Shown: piece after piece, positions 49,485 through 57,264 of the stretch
Position numbering within the stretch: position 1 is the stretch's first letter
How the letters are laid out: every line of letters begins with the position of its first letter
Source: Erwinia sp. 198
Lineage (GTDB): Bacteria; Pseudomonadota; Gammaproteobacteria; Enterobacterales; Enterobacteriaceae
Reading direction: 5' to 3'
Assembly (NCBI RefSeq): GCF_003937915.1
Contig: NZ_RHUM01000001.1
Coordinates: 186,001 to 250,000, forward strand
Length of the DNA: 64,000 bases
Position numbers and translations under genes: made by a program
Notes under the pieces: generated by a model
Seen by the model: only the letters and a program-made list of their open reading frames with translations
Told to the model about the DNA's origin: nothing
The model's database searches: none

Positions 49485-50023
49485 AATCATTCCTTACCGA
49501 TCAGACCAATGGAAGTGCTTTTTCGCCCGGTGTATAAAAGTAAAAAAATAGTCGCGAAGCAGGTAAGACGCGGAGCCGGAAAGAGCTGTGTTGGCCGCTG
49601 TCCACGACAAAAGCCAGATTGGCCAATTTCTGTTATGTTTAACACTATAGAACAGCCTTGAACGCTGAGCTAAGCGAAACGCAAAATTTTGTTAATGAAT
49701 TGAAACAAAGGTAAATCCGTCTGCGGCAGCCTGAGACAGCGCGCCTGACAAAAAAATAATCAGCGCTGCCGCTGGATTTTGCTGGGCAAAAAAAAGAGCG
49801 GGTGCTAAGGTCGTTAAGCAAAAAAACAGTTAATAAACCCGTTTAATTATAAGGACATAGATAAATTAAGCCCGGGTTCTCAGCCGGGCATGGCCGCTTT
49901 ACACCTGCTGGGGTAAAGTTGCCTACTCTTTAGCCGATACCGTAATTGTTGAAATCGATTTAACAGCTTTGTTATTCCCTTACCCGGTGCCAGTAATCTG
50001 GCTTTTGCTTCAGAGATTTGCAT
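49485..50023. other. Divergent control region between pilus operon and c-di-GMP gene
   Basis: This 540-base gene-free region holds the pilus-operon leader (with TATAGT at about 49648 on the minus strand), an AT-rich middle, a GCCCGG/CCGGGC hairpin at about 49870-49889, and the FliA-type promoter of the MHYT-GGDEF-EAL gene. I found no coding sequence with a credible ribosome site. Confidence 0.6.
49914..49940 (+). promoter_or_regulatory. Sigma-28 (FliA) promoter of the MHYT-GGDEF-EAL gene
   Basis: TAAAGTTG at 49914-49921 and GCCGATAC at 49933-49940 are separated by exactly 11 bases. The flagellar sigma factor consensus is TAAAGTTT-N11-GCCGATAA, so 14 of 16 positions match with ideal spacing. 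Transcription would start near 49948, giving a leader of about 75 bases. Confidence 0.82.
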
Positions 50024-52156
50024 ATGCTTATGAGCTCCTACGACCAGCTGCTGGTTATCGTCTCCATCTTTGTTGCCTTCCTGGCATCCTATACCGCGCT
50101 GGATATGGCGGGCAGGGTGGCAACTTCTACGGGGAAAGCGGCCCGCGTCTGGCTGGTTGGCGGTGGCTTTGCGATGGGCATCGGCATCTGGTCTATGCAT
50201 TTTATCGGCATGTTGGCGATGAACCTGGCGATGGTGATGAGCTACGATCCGCTGCTCACGTTTATTTCCATGTTTGTAGCCGTAGTCGCCTCAATTTTTG
50301 CGCTCTGGATTGTTTGCTACGGTGAACTGGTCTTTGCCCGTCTGCTGGTCGGCGCGCTGGCGATGGCCAGCGGCGTGGTGGCGATGCACTATATCGGCAT
50401 GGCCGCGCTGATGTTTGAACCGGGTATTGTCTGGGACTGGCGCTGGATCGCGGTGTCGATCGCGATCGCGCTGGGCGCCTCAACGGCCGCGCTATGGCTG
50501 GCGTTTAAGCTACGTCAGGGCGAAGGGCATTTAGCGCTGCTGCGCGCCGGCGCGGCGCTGATTATGGGGGCCGCCATCGCCGGGATGCACTACAGCGGCA
50601 TGGCGGCGGCCAGCTTTCCGATGGACAGCCACGCCACGCAGATGGGCGTTAACAGCAGCTGGCTGGCGATGCTGGTCGTGGTAGTGACGCTGTCTATTTT
50701 GGGTATTACGCTGGTGGTCTCCACGCTCGACGCGCGGCTGCAGGCCAGAACCTCGGTGCTGGCTTCATCGCTGGCGGAAGCCAACCGCGAGCTGGCCCAG
50801 CTGGCGCTGCACGACAACTTAACCCGCCTGCCTAACCGTATTCTGCTGGAAGATCGCCTCGATCAGGCACTGAGCAAGGCCGTGCGGGAAGAGAGCGCTT
50901 TCGCGCTGATGTTTATGGATCTGGACGGTTTTAAGGCCGTTAACGACGCGTTTGGCCACCACGTTGGCGATAGCCTGTTGGTTGCGGTCACCGAGCGAAT
51001 GAAAAATTTACCGATCGGGCACCATACGCTGGCGCGGCTGGGTGGCGACGAGTTTGTGCTGCTGGTGGAAATCAGCGAGCCGAACGACGCCGCCGCCGTG
51101 GCCGATAGGCTGGTCAAGGCTATCGACGAGCCGTTTTTGATTTCGCGTTATGAGCTGGTGGTGTCGCTGAGCATCGGTATTGCAGTCTACCCGGGCGACG
51201 GCAACGACGAGCGGGAACTGATGTTTAATGCCGATGCCGCTATGTACCACACCAAAAACAACGGCCGTAACGGCTATAACTTCTTCCAGCCGTCGATGAA
51301 TACCATCGCGCAAAATCAGCTACAGCTGATCAATGACCTCTGGCTGGCGCAGGAACATGACGAGCTGCGCCTTTTCTATCAGCCGAAATTCTGCGCGCCG
51401 CAGGGCCCTATCGTCGGGTTTGAAGCGTTAATCCGCTGGCAGCATCCGCAGCGCGGGCTGCTGTCGCCGGACATTTTTCTGCCGCTGGCGGAGAAAACCG
51501 GGCTAATCGTCAGCATCGGCAACTGGGTGATTAACGAAGCCTGTCGCCAGCTTCGCGTCTGGCATCAGATGGGCCATACGCAATGGTCGATAGCGGTCAA
51601 CCTGTCGTCGCTCCAGTTTGAGCAGGCCGGACTGGTAGAAACGGTGGTCGCCGCGCTGAAGACACATCAGATTGCGCCAGAGCTGCTGACGCTGGAAGTG
51701 ACCGAGACTACCGCCATGCGCGATCCTGACGAAAGCGTGCGTATTTTAACCGAGCTGACCGAGCTGGGCGTAAAAGCCTCAATTGACGATTTTGGTACCG
51801 GCTATTCCAGCCTGCTTTATCTGAAACGCCTGCCCGCCAGCGAGCTGAAAATCGATCGCGCCTTCGTTAACGAGCTGCATACGCAGAGCGAAGACGCCAC
51901 TATTGTTACCGCTATCGTGGCGCTGGCGCAGACGCTGAACCTGAAAGTAGTGGCGGAAGGCGTAGAGACGGAAGAGCAGCAGGCCTTTCTCACCGGTCTG
52001 GGCTGCAACTCGCTGCAGGGCTATCTGCTGGGCAAACCGGTTCCCCCTGAGCAGGTGCCGCACCTGAAGCTTTATGCAGGCAACCACGAGTCCAACCGCA
52101 CGCCGGAACAGAAAAAAGCGGCGGAGGAGAAGATCCCGGTGTCAAAAGCTGTTTAA
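50024..52156 (+). CDS. MHYT-GGDEF-EAL membrane c-di-GMP enzyme
   Basis: The 710-residue protein has an N-terminal MHYT sensor of about seven membrane helices (1-235) with three copies of the motif, MHFIGM, MHYIGM and MHYSGM, proposed to bind copper or diatomic gases. A GGDEF domain (about 265-425, intact GGDEF at about 343) and an EAL domain (about 440-690, with EAL, DDFGTGYSS, KIDRAF and VAEGVET all intact) follow. No RxxD inhibitory site precedes GGDEF. All phosphodiesterase residues are present, so c-di-GMP breakdown is likely; synthesis is also possible. FliA control would tie it to the flagellar regulon, as for PdeH. The ATG at 50024 is preferred over a TTG at 50018. Confidence 0.9.
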   Translation: MLMSSYDQLLVIVSIFVAFLASYTALDMAGRVATSTGKAARVWLVGGGFAMGIGIWSMHFIGMLAMNLAMVMSYDPLLTFISMFVAVVASIFALWIVCYGELVFARLLVGALAMASGVVAMHYIGMAALMFEPGIVWDWRWIAVSIAIALGASTAALWLAFKLRQGEGHLALLRAGAALIMGAAIAGMHYSGMAAASFPMDSHATQMGVNSSWLAMLVVVVTLSILGITLVVSTLDARLQARTSVLASSLAEANRELAQLALHDNLTRLPNRILLEDRLDQALSKAVREESAFALMFMDLDGFKAVNDAFGHHVGDSLLVAVTERMKNLPIGHHTLARLGGDEFVLLVEISEPNDAAAVADRLVKAIDEPFLISRYELVVSLSIGIAVYPGDGNDERELMFNADAAMYHTKNNGRNGYNFFQPSMNTIAQNQLQLINDLWLAQEHDELRLFYQPKFCAPQGPIVGFEALIRWQHPQRGLLSPDIFLPLAEKTGLIVSIGNWVINEACRQLRVWHQMGHTQWSIAVNLSSLQFEQAGLVETVVAALKTHQIAPELLTLEVTETTAMRDPDESVRILTELTELGVKASIDDFGTGYSSLLYLKRLPASELKIDRAFVNELHTQSEDATIVTAIVALAQTLNLKVVAEGVETEEQQAFLTGLGCNSLQGYLLGKPVPPEQVPHLKLYAGNHESNRTPEQKKAAEEKIPVSKAV

Positions 52157-52178
52157 TCACGGCCCGCCTAACTATAAT
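52150..52178 (+). promoter_or_regulatory. Promoter of the MocR-type gene
   Basis: A consensus TATAAT -10 lies at 52173-52178 with a weak TGTTTA -35 seventeen bases upstream. Start of transcription would fall near 52185, downstream of the TTG at 52181, which argues that translation begins at the TTG at 52214 instead. Confidence 0.5.
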
Positions 52179-52213
52179 AGTTGCTCATTCCTGAGCACGG
52201 GCCTGTAACAGTT

Positions 52214-53641
52214 TTGGCAAAATATCTGCAGTTAATCGACCAAATCCAGCAGCAGATCGCCAGTGAGATCTGGCTGCCGGGCGAAAAGCTCCCCTCGCTG
52301 CGCGAGCAGGTGGCGCAGAGTGGAATGAGCCTGATGACCGTGATGCACGCCTATCAGGTGCTGGAAAGCCAGGGCTGGATCGTCTCCCGGCCGCAGTCCG
52401 GCTACTATGTAGCGCCGCGGGCGGAGTTTCTCAGCCAGCCCGCCAGCCATCAGAAGGTACAGCTCACGGAATCGGTCGATATCAACGACTTTATTTTTGA
52501 GGTGCTGCAGGCGTGTCGCGACCCGGACATCATGCCTTTCGGCTCCGCCTTTCCCGATCCTGAACTCTTCCCGCAGCGCCAGCTGATGCGCTCGCTCTCC
52601 GCTGTTTCGCACTCGTTAAAACCGGCGGACGCCTTAAACAACCTGCCGCCGGGCAACGAGGCGCTGCGCAAAACGCTGTCAAAACGCTATGCGCTACAGG
52701 GCATTCAGGTTTCGCCGGAAGAGATCGTTATCACCAACGGCGCGATGGAGGCGTTGAATTTGAGCCTTCAGGCGGTTACCGTGCCCGGCGACTGGGTGGT
52801 GGTGGAAAACCCCTGTTTTTACGGCGCGCTACAGGCTATCGAACGACTTCAGCTCAAGGCTGTCGCTATCGCCTCGCATCCGCAACACGGAATCGATCTG
52901 ACGGAGCTGGCCGCCACGCTGGCGAAGCTGCCGGTCAAAGCGTGCTGGATGATGTCGAATCAGCAGAACCCGCTGGGCTGCACGCTAAGCCGTGAGAAAA
53001 AGCAGGCGCTGGTGGCGCTGCTGGAAGCGCATCAGGTAACGCTAATCGAGGACGATGTTTATAGCGAACTCTGGTTCGGCAGCGAAAAACCGCTGCCGGC
53101 AAAGGCGTTTGAGAAGCAGGACAGCGTGCTGCACTGCTCTTCTTTTTCTAAAAACCTGGTGGCGGGATTTCGCGTGGGCTGGGTGGCGGCGGGCAGACAC
53201 GCGCAGCGAATTCAGCGACTGCAGTTAATGAGCACTATTTCGACCAGCGCGCCGATGCAGCTGGCGCTGGTCGACTACCTGAGCAGCCGCAGCTACGACG
53301 TGCATTTACGCCGATTGCGCCAGCGGCTGGAGCAGCGCAAAAGCCTGGCGCGGCAGTCGCTGCGGCGGCATCTGCCCGCCAGCGCCAAAATCAATGACTC
53401 CCAGGGCGGCTACTTTTTATGGATCGAGCTGCCGGAAGCGGTTAACACCACCGAGCTGTACTATCGGGCGCTGCGCGAGAAAATCAGCATCGCGCCCGGT
53501 AAAATGTTTTCTACCAGCGAGCAGTATGCTAACTATTTTCGTTTTAATACGGCCTGGGAATGGAATGACTTGCGGGAGGCGGCGGTAGCAACGCTGGGCA
53601 GGTTGATTGCGGAAATGCTTCAGGGCCAGCGCTGGCCCTGA
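52214..53641 (+). CDS. MocR-family PLP-dependent transcriptional regulator (YjiR-like)
   Basis: The 475-residue protein has an N-terminal GntR winged helix (about 1-70, LPSLREQVAQSGMSLMTVMHAY) fused to a fold-type I aminotransferase domain (about 100-460). The PLP lysine is in SSFSKNLVAGFRVGW and the PLP-aspartate region is EDDVYSELWF. MocR regulators use PLP as effector, often sensing vitamin B6, GABA, taurine or amino acids. No divergent target gene is present, so the target is unknown. The TTG start at 52214 is chosen over TTG 52181 because of the promoter position and family length. Resemblance to E. coli YjiR is only at family level. Confidence 0.8.
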   Translation: MAKYLQLIDQIQQQIASEIWLPGEKLPSLREQVAQSGMSLMTVMHAYQVLESQGWIVSRPQSGYYVAPRAEFLSQPASHQKVQLTESVDINDFIFEVLQACRDPDIMPFGSAFPDPELFPQRQLMRSLSAVSHSLKPADALNNLPPGNEALRKTLSKRYALQGIQVSPEEIVITNGAMEALNLSLQAVTVPGDWVVVENPCFYGALQAIERLQLKAVAIASHPQHGIDLTELAATLAKLPVKACWMMSNQQNPLGCTLSREKKQALVALLEAHQVTLIEDDVYSELWFGSEKPLPAKAFEKQDSVLHCSSFSKNLVAGFRVGWVAAGRHAQRIQRLQLMSTISTSAPMQLALVDYLSSRSYDVHLRRLRQRLEQRKSLARQSLRRHLPASAKINDSQGGYFLWIELPEAVNTTELYYRALREKISIAPGKMFSTSEQYANYFRFNTAWEWNDLREAAVATLGRLIAEMLQGQRWP

Positions 53642-53645
53642 CATA

Positions 53646-54128
53646 TCAGACGGCAGAGGCGCGTTTTTGGCCCCAGGTCAGATGATAAACGTCGTAAAAA
53701 TCGACTTCGCCTTTCAGCTGCAGCAGCTTTTGAATGCCCTGCTTAACGTTGTCCGGCACCTGGCTGCTGGCAAGAATGTCCTGGATCGCCTTGTCGGACA
53801 GGGTACGTACATAATACCATTCGCCGTTGTAGCACACGCGCAGATCGAGCGTGTCGATATCCTCAAAGCGGTAGCGCGGATTGACATCCAGCAGCATCAG
53901 GCCGCTCATCAGCAGCACGAAAAAAGTGGCGCCCCAGAATGCAGGCCAGCCCAGAAACTCCGTGGTAAAAATCAGCGCGACGGTCAGGGCATAGCAAACA
54001 TACATCGACGCCCATAAGCCAGGATGACTTTTCAGAAAATTGAAGCTGAAACGCGGTCGGTTATCGCGCTGTTCTTCACGATTAAGGGTGTCGATTTCGC
54101 GCAGCAGGATCTGTTTAACGTCTTCCAC
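53646..54128 (-). CDS. ylaC: Inner membrane protein YlaC
   Basis: The 160-residue protein is clearly YlaC: EEQRDNRPRFSFNFLKSHPG, two hydrophobic segments (about 42-63 and 66-85), then VNPRYRFEDIDTLDLRVCYN and GEWYYVRTL. The function is not established. The start is GTG at 54128 with an excellent AGGAGG six bases upstream; the open frame extends 16 codons further but without a ribosome site. It is convergent with the MocR gene. Confidence 0.9.
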   Translation of the reverse strand: MEDVKQILLREIDTLNREEQRDNRPRFSFNFLKSHPGLWASMYVCYALTVALIFTTEFLGWPAFWGATFFVLLMSGLMLLDVNPRYRFEDIDTLDLRVCYNGEWYYVRTLSDKAIQDILASSQVPDNVKQGIQKLLQLKGEVDFYDVYHLTWGQKRASAV

Positions 54129-54704
54129 TCTGAACCTCCTCTTGGTACAGGCATCAGTAGACCACACCTGGCGCAAGAAGGGCAGACACAGTTAATGCGA
54201 ATAAAGCTATAACAGTTGTCCATATAACAAAATTAACGTTCTTGTTACCAGAACGCGTCAGAACGGTCGCCGTCTGCCCGCAGGCGGAGGCGGGGGGTGA
54301 AAACGCCGACGGGTTCGCCGCCGCAGCCGAAAGTACAGCCTCTTTCAACCTACCTGTCGCTTTTCTTTCGGCATAAATAAGTTAATCGATAACGGGATCT
54401 ATTATCACCACAAAAAAATAAATCACCTGAAAGCGCAAGAAACATAATGAAAAAAACGAGTGGCGTCTTGTAAAAGGCGGACGACACAGATCTGTCTGCG
54501 GTAAGCGCTAATACACTTTTGTTTAAATTAATTACAGGTTGCCACAATTAAAATGCATGACGCGCCGATTTGTTATGGCCGCTGGCTTGTTATATGTTTG
54601 TACTGTCCTAATAACGGATAAAGCACCAGGTTAATTCTGCTTTTAAATATTAAGCTGCCTTCAAATAAACAGATAACAAGTTAAATCAGGTAAGGATTAC
54701 CAGA
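54129..54704. other. Gene-free AT-rich region between ylaC and the FliB-like gene
   Basis: This 575-base region contains the ylaC leader, a GC-rich patch near 54265-54310 and a long AT-rich segment (54360-54704). A minus-strand frame at 54348-54154 would end in a hydrophobic stretch, but it starts with TTG touching its Shine-Dalgarno and I do not accept it. Probable divergent promoters are not clear enough to place. Confidence 0.4.
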
Positions 54705-54785
54705 ATGGAAATAGGGAAATATTGTTTTTTTGTTAATTACTTTGTGCATTCCAATCCGGGGCGGCGTGACAATGATGAAAAATAA
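54705..54785 (+). CDS. Possible 26-codon leader peptide overlapping the FliB-like gene
   Basis: A 26-codon frame begins MEIGKYCFFVNYFVHS with AAGGA nine bases upstream of its ATG, a better ribosome site than that of the following gene. It ends within the first codons of the FliB-like frame (ATG at 54772), in the +1 frame, so translation could be coupled. No family is recognised. It could also be chance or the original N-terminal reading frame displaced by a frameshift. Confidence 0.25.
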   Translation: MEIGKYCFFVNYFVHSNPGRRDNDEK

Positions 54786-55677
54786 TTTTGCCAGCATCCA
54801 TAGCAGAAAGGGGAACAGGACGGATAGCGCACGGTCATTATTAACGGAAGGCGTAACGGCTACCGTCTGGACGCCCGATTACGTTCTGCGTCTGCGGCAA
54901 AACATTCATCTTTGCGGCTGCTCCGGCTGCGACGGCGCATCGCCGCTGCTGCAGTTCCGCTGGAATAACCACGTGCGCCACAGTGCGGACATCAGCTGCA
55001 ACCGGGCAGCGGCGGAAATCCTGAGCCTGACAGCGTCCTGTACCCTGAGCGTCAGCGAAGACCTGGCCGAACATTTACCCCAACTCTCCGCAGAGCGATT
55101 ACAGATGAATCAGCACTGCCTGCGGCTGTTTACCGCTTTCCGGACTGAGCCTGTACTGTTGCTCTATGCGCTGTACGGTTTTATTCACCGGTCTGGCCCG
55201 CTCGACCCGGAGCGGCGGGCCGCGCTGCTGGAGACATGGCTTCAGCCCGCCGGACGCCGGCGGCTGGTGCAGGCGCTTTGCCGTCAGCAGGAGGAACACG
55301 GCTTTCCGCCGATCGCCGGGCAGCATCTGGAGGCGCTGCCGATATGGTTGCTGGTCGATAGCGACGCCAGGCTGCACAAGCTGAAAGCGATGCGGCAAAC
55401 AGGTGAGGAGGCGCTACGGCAGACGTGGCGCGACCTGCAAAAAGCGAGCAGCGCGCGGCGAAAGATCGTCGGTAATTTTTTGTTTTATGAACTCTGCCAT
55501 AACTTTTTTCCAGGCCATCTCGTCACCGACTGGGAGAAAAATTTTACCGATCTTTGCCAACGTGCGCTTAGCCTGCTCCTGCTGCTGACGGCGGTTTCGC
55601 CTGAACGGGATAAGGAAGGCCTGAGCGCGCTTTTTGCCGCCAGCCATCGGGCTGCGCGCAGGGAAGCTTTTTCATAA
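54772..55677 (+). CDS. Divergent, shortened FliB-like protein (flagellin lysine-N-methylase family)
   Basis: The 301-residue protein was not recognised at first sight. Its C-terminal NFLFYELCHNFFPG followed by LLLLLTAVSPERD resembles the NFxxYxLxxNxFP and LLTAASARE segments of Salmonella FliB, which methylates flagellin lysines; the VRHSADISC and LLYALYGF segments also correspond. FliB is about 400 residues with a cysteine-rich CxxxCxxxCC N-terminus; here only LCGCSGCDG remains and about 75 residues seem missing, so metal binding and activity are doubtful. No flagellin or other fli genes are adjacent. Start: ATG 54772 or 54775, poorly supported by a ribosome site. Confidence 0.5.
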   Translation: MMKNNFASIHSRKGNRTDSARSLLTEGVTATVWTPDYVLRLRQNIHLCGCSGCDGASPLLQFRWNNHVRHSADISCNRAAAEILSLTASCTLSVSEDLAEHLPQLSAERLQMNQHCLRLFTAFRTEPVLLLYALYGFIHRSGPLDPERRAALLETWLQPAGRRRLVQALCRQQEEHGFPPIAGQHLEALPIWLLVDSDARLHKLKAMRQTGEEALRQTWRDLQKASSARRKIVGNFLFYELCHNFFPGHLVTDWEKNFTDLCQRALSLLLLLTAVSPERDKEGLSALFAASHRAARREAFS

Positions 55678-56329
55678 CAGGCGGCGAACGAACCGTGAAC
55701 AGGCGCGGCGCGCATGCTTCCGGCAGCTATGAACAGAATAAGCAGTATTATGCTCTGTACCGGGCACAGCAAGCGCCAGAAGCGGGCAATCGGCGGGTGG
55801 GGGTTCCGCTTCTTTTTCCGGGAGCGTGCAGAAGCCGTAGCCGTCACCGACGCCTGCATTTCCGGCGGCAGGATATGCCAGTATGCCGTTTCCAGAATAT
55901 AGCCTTTCGGGGAACGGTTTTAATAATGTGCTGCTGTTATCCGTTGTTGTTCAGCGCCGTGCGCAGCGCAGGAATAGCGTCAGGCAGGCCGTTGCTGCCA
56001 GTCACGCGGCGCCCCATACCAGCGCGGTTTTCCCATTTTTTCGTTGATCAATCCCTTATAATTATTAAGGGATTGAGCCGCCTTTTAATTTTATTTTCTT
56101 CTTCTTAAAAACAGCCTGTTTATTACTAAATCGTTTTTTTTGGCAGGCGCGTGAACTATTTGCGGGATGCAAAATGGCCTGACATTTTTCCGCCGAGGCA
56201 GGTGGTTGAATAATTTGGGTTAAGTAGAGAAAAATTAAGAAGTTATGTGATCAAAAACCGATCGTAATGATTGCATCTTTGCCGCCAGGTGTCACAATTA
56301 ATTAACACCGAAATTACAGGAGGCATCTT
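55678..56329. other. Gene-poor region with a perfect 11-bp inverted repeat
   Basis: No convincing gene is seen in 650 bases. Frames on both strands (for example 55695-56108 plus and 55485-55859 minus) have Arg/Ser/Pro-rich shadow-like composition and no good ribosome site. TCAATCCCTTA and TAAGGGATTGA form a perfect 11-bp stem with a 7-nt loop at 56048-56076, followed 7 bases later by a T-rich tract. The last 150 bases are AT-rich and carry the promoter region of the cupin gene. Confidence 0.5.
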
Positions 56330-56917
56330 ATGCTAACCCATGCTGGTAACCTGCTTGCGATGATGTCTTTTGCAGCCGGCACCTTTTCTGCGGGTATGTC
56401 AAACAATCCGCAATATATGACGTTCCAGCCGGCCAGCGGCGTGCCGAATAATCCGCTGCCGCTGATTATCTATCCGCGCGTGGTGCCGGGTGAGGTGGAA
56501 GATGTGGCGGCCTGGTTTGAAGAAACGTTCGCCCGCCATCGCTGGACGCCGCGCTGGCGCTATCCGATTTATCCCTATACCCACTATCATCCCAACACCC
56601 ATGAGCTGCTGGGTATCGGCGCAGGCTGGGCGCAAATCCTTTTCGGCGGCGAAACGGGCAGGGCGGTCACCGTTCACGCGGGCGATGCGATCCTGATCCC
56701 GGCAGGCGTAGGACACCAGCAGCTGGCGGCCAGCGAGGATTTTTTTGCCGTAGGCGCCTATCCACAAGGCATGGAGCCAGTGACGCGACGCAGCGATCTG
56801 GAAGATGTGGAGGCTTCGCTACTGGCTATTAAGCGCGTACCTGTACCGCAGCACGATCCCATTACCGGCGGCGAAGGCGCGGTGACTGAAATATGGCACC
56901 CTTTACAGGCTGATTAG
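56330..56917 (+). CDS. Cupin-domain protein (YjlB-like)
   Basis: The 195-residue protein has a single cupin barrel: motif 1 HYHPNTHELLGIGAGWAQILF (the HxH...E metal ligands at about 85-92) and motif 2 GDAILIPAGVGHQQL (histidine at about 128). It resembles Bacillus YjlB; the substrate and reaction are unknown. A strong AGGAGG lies six bases before ATG 56330. The first 28 residues are hydrophobic and not typical of the family, perhaps a weak signal or an extension; MSNNPQY at residue 23 is an alternative start. It precedes the malonate decarboxylase operon by 347 bases. Confidence 0.75.
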   Translation: MLTHAGNLLAMMSFAAGTFSAGMSNNPQYMTFQPASGVPNNPLPLIIYPRVVPGEVEDVAAWFEETFARHRWTPRWRYPIYPYTHYHPNTHELLGIGAGWAQILFGGETGRAVTVHAGDAILIPAGVGHQQLAASEDFFAVGAYPQGMEPVTRRSDLEDVEASLLAIKRVPVPQHDPITGGEGAVTEIWHPLQAD

Positions 56918-57205
56918 TTCCCTTCTTGCTGGCGCGTCTGCCGCATCAGGCGCGCCTTGCCAAATATTTTTTTATAGCGTCTCTTTTTTAGACGGGTACT
57001 GGCGTACGCGTCACTTTGCCGGAGCGGGCCGCACCCACAGCGCAGCCGCCGCCCGGCACCGTAGGTTTTGCCGCTCAAAAAGCGCCGCGCCAGGCAGTGC
57101 CAGCGGCAAGCTGTAAAAATACATTTTGTCATCTCTGGTTACCCAATTGATTTTTCATCGGTTTGCGCAATCTTTCACCGGCGGCTACCTTCAAATTTAT
57201 CCGCC

Positions 57206-57237
57206 GGATCGGCGCTGTCGTCTGCATAAGCCGATCC
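57206..57237 (+). promoter_or_regulatory. Inverted repeat in the mdcA leader
   Basis: GGATCGGC and GCCGATCC are perfect 8-bp arms separated by 16 bases, ending 18 bases before the mdcA Shine-Dalgarno (GGAGG). It may be an operator for the malonate regulator MdcR or a leader hairpin. The 56918-57264 gap otherwise holds a GGCGCG/CGCGCC hairpin and T-run near 56930-56980, which could end the cupin transcript, and no gene. Confidence 0.4.
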
Positions 57238-57264
57238 TCCGCCTACTGCGTTACGGAGGTTTAC

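Noticed and set aside
49861-49960. Structured leader before the MHYT-GGDEF-EAL gene considered as a c-di-GMP (GEMM) riboswitch.
   Set aside because: The conserved GEMM blocks (CACGCACAGGGCAAACC and the tetraloop-receptor hairpins) are absent, and the region is explained by a FliA promoter.
54154-54348. 64-codon minus-strand frame ending in a hydrophobic stretch upstream of ylaC.
   Set aside because: Starts with TTG directly on its possible Shine-Dalgarno, codon use is unlike neighbours, and ylaC has its own strong ribosome site. A small membrane protein is not excluded but cannot be supported.
55695-56108. 137-codon plus-strand frame and a 124-codon minus-strand frame in the gene-poor region.
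   Set aside because: No Shine-Dalgarno, composition rich in Arg, Ser and Pro, no family resemblance.
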